Part shown: in pieces, positions 26,832 to 36,530 of the stretch | Layout: each line of letters starts with the position of its first letter | Position numbering within the stretch: position 1 is the stretch's first letter | Origin: Flavobacterium frigoritolerans | GTDB taxonomy: Bacteria; Bacteroidota; Bacteroidia; Flavobacteriales; Flavobacteriaceae | Reading direction: 5' to 3' | Assembly: GCF_025847275.1 (NCBI RefSeq) | Contig: NZ_JAOZEV010000004.1 | Coordinates: 62,001 to 126,000 of the forward strand | Length of the DNA: 64,000 nt | Made by a program: the position numbers and the translations under genes | The notes under the pieces: model-generated | What the model was told of the DNA's origin: nothing | Databases searched by the model: none | The model's input: only the letters and a program-made list of their open reading frames with translations

Positions 26832-27878
26832 TTATTCGCTTAAAGCATCCCATCCACGGGCTTTTAAAGCAATCTTTGTATTAGCACGTGTTACTAGGTG
26901 AATACCTTCACTTTCTTGCGTCATATGACCAATAATTGAGAAGTTTGGGTTTGCTTTTATTTTTTCAAAATCTTCCATAGCGATAGTAAAAAGCAATTCA
27001 TAATCTTCTCCACCATTTATTGCCACAGTAGTGCTATCGATATTAAACTCTTCGCAAACACTTATAAATTGAGGGTCTAGAGGTAATTTGTCTTCGTATA
27101 AATTACAGCCCACTTTAGATTGTTTACATAAATGAATAATTTCAGAAGACAACCCGTCTGAAATATCAATCATAGAGGTTGGCTTAATCTCAAGGGCATG
27201 CAATAAAGTACGAATGTCTTTACGAGCTTCAGGTTTTAATTGGCGCTCAATTAAATAGGTATAAGCGTCTAAATCGGGTTGAGAATTTGGGTTTACCTGA
27301 AAAACTTGCTTTTCTCTTTCTAAAACTTGTAATCCCATGTAGGCAGCTCCAATGTCACCAGTAACAACCAATAAATCGGTTTGTTTGGCACCATTTCTAT
27401 ACACAATTTCATTTTCATCGGCTTCACCAATAGCAGTAATGCTAATAATCAATCCTTTTTGAGATGAGGTAGTATCACCACCAATTACATCTACATTATA
27501 TTCTTTGGCAGCATGTGTAATACCTGCAAATAACTCTTCTAGGGCTTCTAAAGGAAAACGATTAGAAACAGCTACAGAAACAGTTATCTGTGTTGGCTTG
27601 GCATTCATAGCACAAATGTCAGAGATGTTTACTACGACAGCTTTGTAGCCTAAATGCTTTAAAGGCATATAAGCCAAATCAAAATGTACGCCTTCGATTA
27701 ATAAATCGGTAGAAACAACTACTTTTTTGTCTTTAAAATCTAGTACGGCTGCATCATCGCCAATACTTTTTAAAGTAGATTCCTGAGTAACATCAAAGTT
27801 TCGTGTTAAGTGCTCAATTAGTCCAAATTCGCCTAATTGTGCTATGCTGGTACGTTGTGGGTTTTTATCTTCAATCAT
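26832..27878 (-). CDS. thiL: Thiamine-monophosphate kinase
   Basis: 348 residues. It phosphorylates thiamine monophosphate to the pyrophosphate cofactor. Family features are GEFGLIEHL near the start, SIGDDAAVL, VVSTDLLIEGVHFD, the metal-binding VIGGDTTSS, and the later MIDISDGLSSEIIHL and NGGEDYELLF. The length is normal. It starts at the ATG at 27878; a minus-strand TACCTTTG (27914-27907) is a plausible -7 box. It stands alone between terminators. Confidence 0.96.
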   Translation of the reverse strand: MIEDKNPQRTSIAQLGEFGLIEHLTRNFDVTQESTLKSIGDDAAVLDFKDKKVVVSTDLLIEGVHFDLAYMPLKHLGYKAVVVNISDICAMNAKPTQITVSVAVSNRFPLEALEELFAGITHAAKEYNVDVIGGDTTSSQKGLIISITAIGEADENEIVYRNGAKQTDLLVVTGDIGAAYMGLQVLEREKQVFQVNPNSQPDLDAYTYLIERQLKPEARKDIRTLLHALEIKPTSMIDISDGLSSEIIHLCKQSKVGCNLYEDKLPLDPQFISVCEEFNIDSTTVAINGGEDYELLFTIAMEDFEKIKANPNFSIIGHMTQESEGIHLVTRANTKIALKARGWDALSE

Positions 27879-28173
27879 TTTGTTGAGGTACTAAATTTCT
27901 AAGTTGCAAAGGTACAAAGTTGTAAAGGTTTTGTCTAATTAAAAAGGAGCCCATTTATTAAGGATGCTTGTTTTAGATAAAACGTGCTTTATTTTTCAAT
28001 TTTTTATTTAAAAGCAAAGATGTGTTTTGTTTTTGTATTACGTATTCTGTTGAAATATAAAGATATACGATTTTTTTTAGAAATGTTTTCAAAAAATAAA
28101 ATTACTACTGACAAACAGTTGTCACCGGCTCAATTTACTTTTGAAGTAATAAAAAAATCAAACCTTTAAAATT

Positions 28174-28653
28174 ATGAAAACACTAGCAGCACAAGTTATT
28201 ACTCCAGAAGATTTATTAAAACATTGGCAAGGACATCGTACATTGACACGTCACGTAATTGAATCGTTTCCTGAAAAAGATTTTTTTGAATTTTCTATCG
28301 GAGGGATGCGTACTTTTTCTCAATTAGCCGATGAACTTTTGGCTATAGCGGCACCAGCCCTAAAAAGTATTGTTGAAAGAGAGAGTCAACCTTTTAAAGA
28401 AGGAGAAGAAAAATTAATTTTTAAAGCACAATATCTTGAAAAATGGGATGAATCTACAGCAGAGATTAATCAGAATTGGGAGAAATTAACCATTGAAGAT
28501 TTTAACGAAACCTTTAATTTGTTTGGACAATATGAGTTTCCAATCGTTCAGAATATTTTATATTTTATCGATAATGAAGTACATCACAGAGGTCAAGGAT
28601 ACGTTTATTTACGAGCTTTGGGTATTGAGCCTCCTTTTTTCTGGGAAAGATAA
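28174..28653 (+). CDS. DinB family protein
   Basis: 159 residues. DinB/YfiT-type four-helix bundle: the N-terminal LLKHWQGHRTLTRHVIESFP helix, MRTFSQLADELLAIA, and the late EVHHRGQGYVYLRALG helix supply the His residues that usually bind a metal ion. Many family members are thiol-dependent enzymes or have no known role, and the name does not imply SOS control. It faces the WYL regulator gene convergently across a shared terminator; a regulatory link is possible but unproven. Confidence 0.88.
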   Translation: MKTLAAQVITPEDLLKHWQGHRTLTRHVIESFPEKDFFEFSIGGMRTFSQLADELLAIAAPALKSIVERESQPFKEGEEKLIFKAQYLEKWDESTAEINQNWEKLTIEDFNETFNLFGQYEFPIVQNILYFIDNEVHHRGQGYVYLRALGIEPPFFWER

Positions 28654-28660
28654 AATGATT

Positions 28661-28703
28661 AAAACTCCTAAAATAAGATGAAACTTGTTTTAGGAGTTTT
28701 TTT
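28661..28703. terminator. Bidirectional terminator between dinB-like and WYL genes
   Basis: Perfect 13-bp stem AAAACTCCTAAAA (28661-28673) and TTTTAGGAGTTTT (28688-28700), followed by more T. It serves both convergent genes. Confidence 0.9.
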
Positions 28704-29661
28704 ATAGGAGTCTATTTTTATTTTTTTCTAACAATTCTAAAACCCGAAGTTTTAATCGCTCAGGTTCAATTATTGTGGCATAATCACCAAACATTAAAAA
28801 CCAACGAGAAAAACCTTCTTCGATATCGCGTGACATAAAGGTCATTTCGATTTGACTTTCTACTTCTCTTTCAGAAATAAAACCATGGTATTTTCGTTCG
28901 TGCGATAGATATCCTGCTATCTTTTTCTCGACAAGAATACGCACTTTGGTAGTTGGGATAGTTTCATTTTTATTCAGATAAGTTTCAAGAGAATCATGTT
29001 CTATTGTGAAATTTTTTTCTGTTTTCTTTATTCCATGTACGCGATCAGTTCGAAACTGTCGGTAGTCACTACGTAAATGGCAGTATCCTATAACATACCA
29101 ATTGTTGTTATCATGAAAGACACCAACTGGTTCAATATCTCTTTCTATAATTTCATCTGAATTTAGAGCCTTATAAAAAAGAATAGTTTGCTTTTTCTCT
29201 GCAATACCCTCAAAAAGTACTGCAAGAGTATTAGGTGATTTATCATTAAAAAGTTTTTCTGCAGATTGCATCAAAACACTTGACTCAATTGTAGATACCC
29301 AATCTTTATCGTCGTTTTTAAGAACGGCTTTTAATTTATACATAGCCGAAGCATAATGGTTGCCTAATGCCGTATCTGTAAATTTTTGCATCAATTTTTC
29401 GGCAGCAATAAAACTACTAGCTTCTTCTCGGGTAAACATTACCGGAGGCAAGCGATAGCCTTCCATTAAAGCATAACCAACTCCTGCTTCACTATAAATC
29501 GGGACTCCAGAAGCTTCAAGAGTACGAATGTCGCGATAAATTGTTCTTAGACTTACTTCAAAGCGATTGGCTAATTCCTGCGCTTTTACAATTTTTTTAG
29601 ATTGTAACTGGATAAGAATAGCTACAATACGGTCAAATCGTTTGGGAGTTTCGTCGAGCAT
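28702..29661 (-). CDS. YafY-type HTH/WYL transcriptional regulator
   Basis: 319 residues. An N-terminal winged helix (about 8-60, QELANRFEVSLRTIYRDIRTL) precedes a WYL domain at about 140-235 (WYVIGYCHLRSDYRQFRTDR) and a C-terminal WCX-like region. WYL domains sense ligands, in several cases nucleic acid or nucleotide, and such regulators are often tied to DNA damage or defence. Nothing in the neighbourhood defines its targets. A minus-strand TATCTTTG (29703-29696) is a plausible -7 box. Confidence 0.9.
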   Translation of the reverse strand: MLDETPKRFDRIVAILIQLQSKKIVKAQELANRFEVSLRTIYRDIRTLEASGVPIYSEAGVGYALMEGYRLPPVMFTREEASSFIAAEKLMQKFTDTALGNHYASAMYKLKAVLKNDDKDWVSTIESSVLMQSAEKLFNDKSPNTLAVLFEGIAEKKQTILFYKALNSDEIIERDIEPVGVFHDNNNWYVIGYCHLRSDYRQFRTDRVHGIKKTEKNFTIEHDSLETYLNKNETIPTTKVRILVEKKIAGYLSHERKYHGFISEREVESQIEMTFMSRDIEEGFSRWFLMFGDYATIIEPERLKLRVLELLEKNKNRLL

Positions 29662-29748
29662 TTTTTTCTTTTGAGTTTTTATAGGTACAGAGGTTCAAAG
29701 ATACAAAGGTTTCGTTTTTATTGCTTTAAATTATAAAACAGTTATGCT

Positions 29749-29784
29749 AAAAAGCCCAATAACTTTCGTTATTGGGCTTTTTTA
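29749..29784 (-). terminator. Terminator of the outer-membrane protein gene
   Basis: Perfect 15-bp stem at 29749-29763 and 29768-29782 (core AGCCCAATAAC / GTTATTGGGCT) with a TTTC loop, flanked by A and T runs. It lies about 50 bp past the stop of the minus-strand gene. Confidence 0.9.
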
Positions 29785-29834
29785 TATTCTGTACCTTATT
29801 TTCTAAAAACCTAAAGTAGATTTCTAAAGGATTA

Positions 29835-30461
29835 TTAGAATTTATAAAGCAAACCAAATTTAGGTTGTGCAAAAATATTATTAAACAAGTTGATGTTTAA
29901 CTGAAAACTACTAGTTGATGGTCCATTTTCAGGATTTGCATTATTGTACGTTAAGATGTCAGCAAGAGCAAATGTAGCAGCCCATTTCTTGGTAAAGAAA
30001 TAGTTTAGCCCTACTGTTAGGTTTGCCTTAATTCCATTTGTTGTGTCTTCTACATTTAGTACTTCAGTTTTAACATGACTGTATCCTAATCCTGCTTCTC
30101 CATATACTTTAAGACGTCTAGAATCCAATTCTAAGAAATAATATCTGGCAAATGCTCCAACACCAAATCCATTGTTTTTTGTTTCTGAAGGAGTTCCTTT
30201 GTTTGTTGTAGATCCAGATACATCCATGTCTAACCCGATAGCTATATTGTCGGCAATAAGATATCCAAATTGAGGGTTTACGGCAAATGAGTTTGAATTA
30301 TCTTTTACAGTGTTCACCGATATACCTCCCTCAATAAACATGCTTCCTTTTTCGAACCGTACTCCTTTAGCAGTACTAACTTCTTCATCTACTTCTTTCT
30401 GTTGTGCGTTTGCAAAGCAAAATGTAAATAATGCCACAAGTGCTGTAATTTTTGTTTTCAT
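29835..30461 (-). CDS. Outer-membrane beta-barrel protein
   Basis: 208 residues. A signal peptide (MKTKITALVALFTFCFANAQ) is followed by alternating beta strands with glycine turns: FIEGGISVNTV, FAVNPQFGYLIADNIAIG, FGVGAFARYYFLE, VYGEAGLGYSH, LTVGLNYFFTKKWA. It ends in an aromatic residue (GLLYKF), as outer-membrane proteins usually do for BAM assembly. This is the OmpW/OmpA-barrel-like type common in Bacteroidota. No ligand is known. It stands alone with its own terminator. Confidence 0.88.
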   Translation of the reverse strand: MKTKITALVALFTFCFANAQQKEVDEEVSTAKGVRFEKGSMFIEGGISVNTVKDNSNSFAVNPQFGYLIADNIAIGLDMDVSGSTTNKGTPSETKNNGFGVGAFARYYFLELDSRRLKVYGEAGLGYSHVKTEVLNVEDTTNGIKANLTVGLNYFFTKKWAATFALADILTYNNANPENGPSTSSFQLNINLFNNIFAQPKFGLLYKF

Positions 30462-30640
30462 AATGATTGCTTTTAAGTTGTTAAGTAAAGTATGATTATC
30501 TAATCATTATGTAAAAATAAACAAAAACTTACAAATAATACGTTAATAAAGTAAGATTGTTTGAGATTTTTAAAAATAACGTATTGATGTATAGTGAATT
30601 AGTTTTGTTTTGTTGGTTGAAATGGTTTTTAAAAAGAATG

Positions 30641-30675
30641 CATAAAAAAACCTGATAATGAAAATTATCAGGTTC
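30641..30675 (-). terminator. Terminator of lepA
   Basis: Perfect 11-bp stem AACCTGATAAT (30649-30659) and ATTATCAGGTT (30664-30674) with a GAAA loop; on the minus strand it is followed by a T run. Confidence 0.88.
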
Positions 30676-30714
30676 TTTCTATATTCGATTTCTTTTATTT
30701 TCTAAAATAAAAAA

Positions 30715-32511
30715 CTAGTCATTCAATTTCAAAACAGCCATAAATGCTTCTTGAGGAATCTCTACGTTTCCTACCTGACGCATACGTTTTTTACCTTTTT
30801 TCTGTTTTTCAAGAAGTTTACGCTTACGCGAAATATCACCACCGTAACATTTTGCAGTAACGTCTTTACGTAACGCTTTTATAGTTTCACGAGAAATTAC
30901 TTTTACTCCAATTGCAGCTTGAATCGGAATATCAAATTGCTGACGTGGAATTAATTCTTTTAGTTTTTCACACATTTTTTTACCAATGTGGTACGCATTA
31001 TCAACGTGAATTAAAGAAGATAAAGCATCAACAATTGTAGCATTTAATAAAATATCCACTTTTACTAAGCTTGAAGTTCGCATTCCAATTGGAGCGTAAT
31101 CAAACGAAGCATATCCTTTTGAAACCGTTTTAAGACGATCATAAAAATCAAATACAATTTCAGCAAGAGGCATATCAAAAGTTAACTCCACTCTTTCGGT
31201 AGTTAAATACGTTTGGTTAGTAATTAAACCACGTTTTTCAATACACAATGACATAACATTTCCTACGAAATCAGATTTGGTGATAATTGTAGCCTTAATG
31301 TATGGCTCCTCTACGTGATCTAATTTTGATGGTTCAGGTAAATCAGAAGGATTGTTTACCACAAATCCTACAGTAGGTTCTTTTTTGGTGTAAGCCAAGT
31401 AAGAAACGTTAGGTACGGTAGTAATTACAGTCATGTTGAACTCACGTTCTAATCTTTCCTGAATAATCTCCATGTGTAGCATTCCTAAGAATCCACAACG
31501 GAAACCAAATCCTAAAGCAGCCGAACTTTCAGGTAAAAAAACCAATGAAGCATCGTTCAATTGTAATTTTTCCATAGAGTTACGTAACTCCTCATAGTCT
31601 TCAGTATCTACAGGATAAATACCAGCAAATACCATTGGTTTTACGTCTTCAAAACCAGTAATCATATTGGTTGTTGGGTTTTTAGCATCAGTTAAGGTAT
31701 CCCCAACTTTTACTTCTTTGGCTTCTTTAATACCTGAAATTAAATAACCAACATCACCAGCAGAAATAACATTTTTAGGAACCTGATTCAATTTTAGAGT
31801 TCCAATCTCATCAGCAAAATATTCATTGCCTGTAGCCATGAACTTAATTTTTTGCCCTTTTTTTATCTGTCCGTTTTTCACACGGAAAATAACTTCAATT
31901 CCGCGGAATGGATTGTAATGTGAATCAAAAATCAAAGCTTGTAATGGCTCATCTACATTTCCTTTTGGAGGAGGAATTCTTTCGATAATTGCAGCCAAAA
32001 TATTTTCGACACCTAAACCAGTTTTACCTGAGGCATGAATAATTTCTTCTAGTTTACATCCTAATAAATCCACGATATCATCGCTAACTTCTTCTGGATT
32101 TGCACTTGGTAAATCGACTTTGTTCAAAATTGGAATAATTTCTAAGTCGTTTTCTAGTGCTAAATATAAATTTGATATTGTTTGAGCTTGTATACTTTGA
32201 GCAGCATCAACAATTAATAACGCCCCTTCGCAGGCCGCAATTGATCTTGAAACTTCGTATGAAAAGTCAACGTGTCCCGGAGTGTCAATTAAATTTAAGA
32301 TATACTCTTCTCCTTTATAAGTATATTCCATTTGGATCGCGTGACTTTTTATGGTAATTCCACGTTCGCGTTCCAAGTCCATATTGTCTAGCAATTGAGC
32401 CTTTTCTTCACGAGCAGTAACGGTTTGTGTAGCGCCAAGCAAACGGTCAGCAAGTGTACTTTTACCGTGATCAATGTGTGCAATAATGCAAAAGTTACGT
32501 ATCTTTTTCAT
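30715..32511 (-). CDS. lepA: Elongation factor 4
   Basis: 598 residues; ribosome-bound GTPase that can back-translocate or remodel stalled ribosomes. The G domain shows [16 protein letters not shown] (G1), the [11 protein letters not shown] switch (G2), DTPGHVDF (G3) and LNKVDLP (G4). Domains II, III and V follow, and the LepA-specific C-terminal domain includes [20 protein letters not shown]. The length is normal. A minus-strand TATCTTTG (32611-32604) is a possible -7 box about 95 bp upstream of the ATG. Confidence 0.97.
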   Translation of the reverse strand: MKKIRNFCIIAHIDHGKSTLADRLLGATQTVTAREEKAQLLDNMDLERERGITIKSHAIQMEYTYKGEEYILNLIDTPGHVDFSYEVSRSIAACEGALLIVDAAQSIQAQTISNLYLALENDLEIIPILNKVDLPSANPEEVSDDIVDLLGCKLEEIIHASGKTGLGVENILAAIIERIPPPKGNVDEPLQALIFDSHYNPFRGIEVIFRVKNGQIKKGQKIKFMATGNEYFADEIGTLKLNQVPKNVISAGDVGYLISGIKEAKEVKVGDTLTDAKNPTTNMITGFEDVKPMVFAGIYPVDTEDYEELRNSMEKLQLNDASLVFLPESSAALGFGFRCGFLGMLHMEIIQERLEREFNMTVITTVPNVSYLAYTKKEPTVGFVVNNPSDLPEPSKLDHVEEPYIKATIITKSDFVGNVMSLCIEKRGLITNQTYLTTERVELTFDMPLAEIVFDFYDRLKTVSKGYASFDYAPIGMRTSSLVKVDILLNATIVDALSSLIHVDNAYHIGKKMCEKLKELIPRQQFDIPIQAAIGVKVISRETIKALRKDVTAKCYGGDISRKRKLLEKQKKGKKRMRQVGNVEIPQEAFMAVLKLND

Positions 32512-32762
32512 TGTTTATTATGTCAATTCTCTATGCGAGTTTAAGTGTTTTTTTGTTGTGAATCTAAGATGTAGCAGAGCCATAACACCTCTTCATTAAT
32601 CCGCAAAGATAATGCAAAGTTTTGGATTGTAGAATCTAGATGTATTATTGTTGAAGCTTTAAGAAATAAAAGATGGATTTGGCTGTTTTTTACACACTTG
32701 TGTGCTTAATCTAGAATATAAAGTGATATAAAAAGCAAGCTTTGTGTGTAAGAAAAAGACTT

Positions 32763-33296
32763 TTATTTAGTTGACTCAGATTCTTTTTCGGTACTGCTTT
32801 TCTTTAAAGTATCGTACCAGTTTTCAATAGAAGGATATACAAAAGCGGCGACTTTTTTAACAGGGTTATAGAATATCGATTTATCGAGTGTTTCTTGTTT
32901 AGCAAATGTATGGTTGAAGTTTATTTTTTCAAAAAGAGCAATAAAAATGCTCAGAATTAAGATTGTTTTCAAAACTCTGAAAAAACCTCCACCGAGTTTA
33001 TTAGCCCATCCCAGGAAAGCAAAATCAGCAATTCCGGTAAGAATTTTTGCTAAGAAATAAACGGCAATCACCACTAAAATAAAAGTAAGGATAAAAGCTG
33101 TAATCTGAATTGTATTTGGGTTCCATGAAACATGTTTCATGATAATTTCTTTCATTAAAGACGAAAATTTAATTGCTAAATAAATCCCTAATAATAAAGA
33201 AATAAAAGAAGCTACCTCTACAAAAAGCCCATTTTTAATACCTTGGTATAAACCGTATGCAAATAAAACACCCAAAATCATATCGAAAAAACTCAT
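32763..33296 (-). CDS. CvpA family membrane protein
   Basis: About 177 residues from the ATG at 33296. The frame continues upstream to 33413, but that part lacks family likeness and looks like leader sequence. Four hydrophobic segments are seen, starting with MSFFDMILGVLFAYGLYQG, then EVASFISLLLGIYLAI, ITAFILTFILVVIAVYFL and a last segment after WANKLGGGFFR. The family is named after colicin V production in E. coli; its general role is not settled. A charged C-terminal tail closes it. Confidence 0.88.
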   Translation of the reverse strand: MSFFDMILGVLFAYGLYQGIKNGLFVEVASFISLLLGIYLAIKFSSLMKEIIMKHVSWNPNTIQITAFILTFILVVIAVYFLAKILTGIADFAFLGWANKLGGGFFRVLKTILILSIFIALFEKINFNHTFAKQETLDKSIFYNPVKKVAAFVYPSIENWYDTLKKSSTEKESESTK

Positions 33297-33577
33297 ATTC
33301 CTGTTTTTGTTTAATAAAGGCGCAAATATAAAAGAATTATCTGTTTTTTCAGGTTCAGAGACGCAAAGGTTCAGAGGCTTAAAATGTTGATGTTTTTGAT
33401 TTTTCGGGATCAATAGACAAAAGCATTGTCTTAAATGATCCTTATTTATAGCGTTAAATCTATGAATCTATACGTTTAATTTTTTAAGGTGTTTGAATTT
33501 GAAGTCCGTATCTTTGCAAACTAAATTTTATGACTTTTGAATTTATAATTCATTAATTCATAATCAACAATATAAAT

Positions 33578-33934
33578 ATGTCAAGAGACACACAACTTAA
33601 AGAACGCTGGGAACAGCTTGTAAATATACTTTCCGATCAATTTTCACAAGGAGAAAACTTAGATTTAGATTCCATAATTTATTTAATTGGAGTACAGGAA
33701 TTAGGTAAATTACATCGTGAATTTAAAAAAGATGAAAAATTAAACCTCATGCATATTGCCATTTGCAGGTTATTAGAGCCTTATGGTTTTTATGAATTTG
33801 AGTTTTTTGACGAGGAAGGCTGGCCACATTACAAAGTAAAAGAAGAATTGCCACCATTAAAAGCAGGCGAACAATCGGTTTTAATGAAAGAAGCAATTGT
33901 AAATTATTTTTTAGAAAGAAAACTTATAGAGTAG
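33578..33934 (+). CDS. Conserved hypothetical protein, 118 residues
   Basis: Small soluble acidic protein with no signal peptide or membrane span. Segments include DLDSIIYLIGVQELGKL, MHIAICRLLEPYGFYEFE and LKEAIVNYF-like helices at the end. I recall proteins of this kind as conserved in flavobacteria upstream of pheS, but know no function. A candidate -7 box TATCTTTG lies at 33509-33516. Confidence 0.75.
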   Translation: MSRDTQLKERWEQLVNILSDQFSQGENLDLDSIIYLIGVQELGKLHREFKKDEKLNLMHIAICRLLEPYGFYEFEFFDEEGWPHYKVKEELPPLKAGEQSVLMKEAIVNYFLERKLIE

Positions 33935-33939
33935 TTTTT

Positions 33940-33992
33940 AGTCGCAGTCGCAGTTTTCAGAATTTACTTGATTGAAAACTGCGACTGCGACT
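33940..33992. repeat. Perfect 20-bp inverted repeat between genes
   Basis: Arms AGTCGCAGTCGCAGTTTTCA (33940-33959) and its exact complement at 33973-33992, with a 13-nt loop. It lacks a strong T run, so it is not a typical terminator. Shorter relatives occur at 37573-37600 (CAGTCGCAGTTTT) and 39005-39022 (ACTGCGACTGCGACTAG). Confidence 0.85.
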
Positions 33993-34038
33993 GTTTACTT
34001 TCAACTAAAATTACTAAATTTGTATTCTCAATTATGGA

Positions 34039-35064
34039 ATGAAAATGATAGACAAGATAAAAGAATATATTGGGGAAGCTCAAGCTTTTTCAACAGAAAA
34101 TAAGGAAGAATTAGAAGCATTCCGCATTAAATTTCTTGGAAAAAAAGGTGTTTTAAACGATTTTTTTGCCGAATTTAAAACTGTACCAAATGACCAGAAA
34201 AAGGAATTTGGACAAGTTATAAACGCTTTAAAAACAGCAGCTGAAGATAAAGTAAAAGCTATTGTTGAAGCTTTAGAAAGTAAAGAAGAAATTAAAGGTA
34301 TTTACGGAGATTTAACCCGTGCTGCTGAACCAATCATTATTGGCTCTCGCCACCCGATATCAATTGTAAAAAACCAAATTATTGATATTTTTGCAAACAT
34401 TGGTTTTAACGTTTCTGAAGGTCCGGAAATCGAAGATGATTGGCATAATTTTACCGCATTAAACCTTCCGGAATACCATCCGGCACGTGATATGCAGGAT
34501 ACATTTTTCATACAAACAAACCCAGATGTATTGTTGCGTACGCATACTTCATCAGTTCAGGTACGTTATATGGAAAATCATAAACCGCCAATTCGTACTA
34601 TTTCTCCAGGACGTGTTTTTCGTAACGAAGCAATTTCGTCACGTTCACACTGTATCTTTCATCAGGTAGAAGGATTGTACATTGATAAAGATGTTTCTTT
34701 TGCTGATCTAAAACAAACGTTACTTTATTTTACTAAAGAAATGTTCGGGAAATCAAAAATACGTTTACGTCCGTCATATTTTCCGTTTACAGAGCCAAGT
34801 GCTGAAATTGATATTTATTGGGGACTAAAAACAGAAACCGATTATCGTATTACCAAAGGAACAGGTTGGTTGGAAATTGGAGGATGTGGAATGGTTGATC
34901 CAAACGTATTGAAAAATTGTGATATAAATCCAGAAGAATACAATGGTTTTGCATTTGGAATGGGAGTAGAGCGTATCGCGATGTTGTTATATCAAATCGG
35001 TGATATTCGTATGTTTTACGAAAATGACGTTCGTTTCTTAGAGCAATTCAAATCAAATATATAA
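34039..35064 (+). CDS. pheS: Phenylalanine-tRNA ligase alpha subunit
   Basis: 341 residues. An N-terminal coiled coil (about 1-90) precedes the class II catalytic core: motif 2 around [20 protein letters not shown], the phenylalanine site [14 protein letters not shown], and motif 3 with [18 protein letters not shown] near the end. It works with PheT (not in the window). Start either at the ATG at 34039 or at the ATG six bases later; the difference is two residues. A TAAATTTG box lies at 34015-34022. Confidence 0.97.
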   Translation: MKMIDKIKEYIGEAQAFSTENKEELEAFRIKFLGKKGVLNDFFAEFKTVPNDQKKEFGQVINALKTAAEDKVKAIVEALESKEEIKGIYGDLTRAAEPIIIGSRHPISIVKNQIIDIFANIGFNVSEGPEIEDDWHNFTALNLPEYHPARDMQDTFFIQTNPDVLLRTHTSSVQVRYMENHKPPIRTISPGRVFRNEAISSRSHCIFHQVEGLYIDKDVSFADLKQTLLYFTKEMFGKSKIRLRPSYFPFTEPSAEIDIYWGLKTETDYRITKGTGWLEIGGCGMVDPNVLKNCDINPEEYNGFAFGMGVERIAMLLYQIGDIRMFYENDVRFLEQFKSNI

Positions 35065-35077
35065 TTTAAGTTGAAAG

Positions 35078-35122
35078 TCATAAAGTCGGAAGTTTCAAAG
35101 TATGGAATTTTCGACTTTATGA
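35078..35122. repeat. Inverted repeat after pheS
   Basis: Arms TCATAAAGTCG (35078-35088) and CGACTTTATGA (35112-35122) are exact complements with a 23-nt loop. No good T run follows. It looks like an intergenic repeat unit rather than a plain terminator, though it may slow transcription after pheS. Confidence 0.65.
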
Positions 35123-35142
35123 TTTTATAAGTTTAGACTAAT

Positions 35143-35550
35143 ATGAAAAAGGATATAATTATTCCAGAAGTAGAAAATGTATTTCTGGCAGTTGTTCAGG
35201 AATGGAGCGACGATTTTATGGAGAAAGTATGGTATGCTTATCTTATAAATGATAGTGATTTTGATATTGATAGTGTAATGGTGGTTTCAAAAGCTTTTGG
35301 AACAATCGATGGTGAAATGAAAAAAACATCACTTTTACGTCATGCTTTTGTTGAAGTACCTGCAGTTTCAGTTGTAAAAATAGAAATGGTAGAAAAAAGC
35401 CTATTGGTTTTAAACAATGAATTTATGGTTACTTTTTTCATAGGAAATACGCTGTATGACAAGAAATTTATTTTCAAAGCGCATTCGATCCATGAAGATT
35501 TTTCTGAAGAAGTGCCTATCTTATTTGTAGATGGTGTTATGGTGAAGTAG
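35143..35550 (+). CDS. Conserved hypothetical protein, 135 residues
   Basis: Soluble protein with no signal peptide. Segments include IPEVENVFLAVVQEW, VWYAYLINDSDFDIDSVMVVSKAFGTIDG (beta-rich) and the closing VPILFVDGVMVK. It follows pheS at 78 bp. I recall relatives being labelled as a phenylalanyl-tRNA synthetase subunit, but nothing in this sequence resembles a synthetase domain; that name probably arose from gene neighbourhood. The true function is unknown. Confidence 0.75.
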   Translation: MKKDIIIPEVENVFLAVVQEWSDDFMEKVWYAYLINDSDFDIDSVMVVSKAFGTIDGEMKKTSLLRHAFVEVPAVSVVKIEMVEKSLLVLNNEFMVTFFIGNTLYDKKFIFKAHSIHEDFSEEVPILFVDGVMVK

Positions 35551-35620
35551 ATCATCTTAGTTCTCAGTTGTAGTTTTTAGTTTCAGTAAAGAAGTAAAGA
35601 GAAAATAAAGAATATAGAAG

Positions 35621-35660
35621 AAAGAGTTAAGACGAAATAGATGTCTTGACTCTTTTTTTT
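35621..35660 (+). terminator. Rho-independent terminator after the hypothetical gene
   Basis: Stem AAAGAGTTAAGAC (35621-35633) with GTCTTGACTCTTT (35643-35655), one G-T pair, followed by T to 35660. Confidence 0.85.
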
Positions 35661-35692
35661 ATGCTTAAAAAAAATACTTGTCAATTTTTCGG

Positions 35693-35724
35693 TTGCTGGG
35701 GGTATAACGTCTAAAGTATTTTTG
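35693..35724 (+). promoter_or_regulatory. Promoter of the PEP mutase/isocitrate lyase-like gene
   Basis: TTG at 35693-35695, a 21-bp spacer, then TATTTTTG at 35717-35724, 22 bp before the ATG. This matches the Bacteroidota -33/-7 layout. Confidence 0.6.
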
Positions 35725-35746
35725 TGATAGATAATTGCGATATACT

Positions 35747-36520
35747 ATGACAACAAGATTTGAAGAATTCAGAAAATTACATTTAGGTGAAACACCACTA
35801 TTACTTGGAAATGTGTGGAATGTGCAGACAGCTTTGCAATATGAAAAATTAGGATTCAAGGCTATTGGTACTTCGAGTGCTGCAGTTGCAAGTGATTTGG
35901 GTTATGAAGATGGAGAAGATATGCCATTTGAAGATTATTTTTTTATAATTAAAAGAATAGCAGTTTCGACAACGCTTCCTTTAACGGTCGATTTGGAAGC
36001 AGGATACGGAAATACAGCCGAAGCAATAATTGCAACTATGGTACGATTGCATGAAGTAGGCGTTGTAGGGATTAATATTGAGGACTCAGTAATAAATAAC
36101 TCCCAACGTACAATAGAAGATGTAGAACGGTTTACAATCAAACTAAAAGCGATTGTTGATGGTCTTGAAAAAAGAAATATCACAATGTTTATAAATGTTC
36201 GTTGTGATGTATTTCTTTTAGATTTGCCAAATGCATTAGATGAAGCCAAACATAGAATAAAACAATATCAAACGGCTAATATAGATGGCGTTTTTCTTCC
36301 TTGTATTACAAATCCGGATGATACAAAAGCGATAATAGATACAATAGATGTTCCTCTTAATGTTATGTGTATGCCGAATCTTCCTAATTTTGAAACATTA
36401 AAAGCATTAGGAGTTAAACGCATTAGTATGGGTAATTTTATACACACATTCCTTAATAAACAGTTGGAAAAGGTTACAAAGGAGATAATTGAAAAAAATA
36501 GTTTCATCCCAATTTTCTAA
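35747..36520 (+). CDS. Isocitrate lyase / PEP mutase superfamily protein
   Basis: 257 residues from the ATG at 35747; an earlier in-frame TTG would add only four residues and lies close to the promoter. TIM-barrel protein with PLLLGNVWNVQTALQYEKLG, AIGTSSAAVASDLGYEDGE, LTVDLEAGYGNTAEA (metal-binding Asp/Glu) and VGINIEDSV. The usual active-site lid Cys motif of true isocitrate lyases (KKCGH) is not seen, so it belongs to the wider family of C-C or C-P lyases. The substrate is unknown. The ada-like gene starts 10 bp later, so the two are probably co-transcribed. Confidence 0.88.
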   Translation: MTTRFEEFRKLHLGETPLLLGNVWNVQTALQYEKLGFKAIGTSSAAVASDLGYEDGEDMPFEDYFFIIKRIAVSTTLPLTVDLEAGYGNTAEAIIATMVRLHEVGVVGINIEDSVINNSQRTIEDVERFTIKLKAIVDGLEKRNITMFINVRCDVFLLDLPNALDEAKHRIKQYQTANIDGVFLPCITNPDDTKAIIDTIDVPLNVMCMPNLPNFETLKALGVKRISMGNFIHTFLNKQLEKVTKEIIEKNSFIPIF

Positions 36521-36530
36521 AGATATAATT

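Noticed and set aside
27984..28169. Open frame of 61 codons upstream of the dinB-like gene
   Set aside because: Phe/Lys-rich low-complexity product, no family likeness, and it lies in the AT-rich spacer that should hold the promoter. Probably not a gene.
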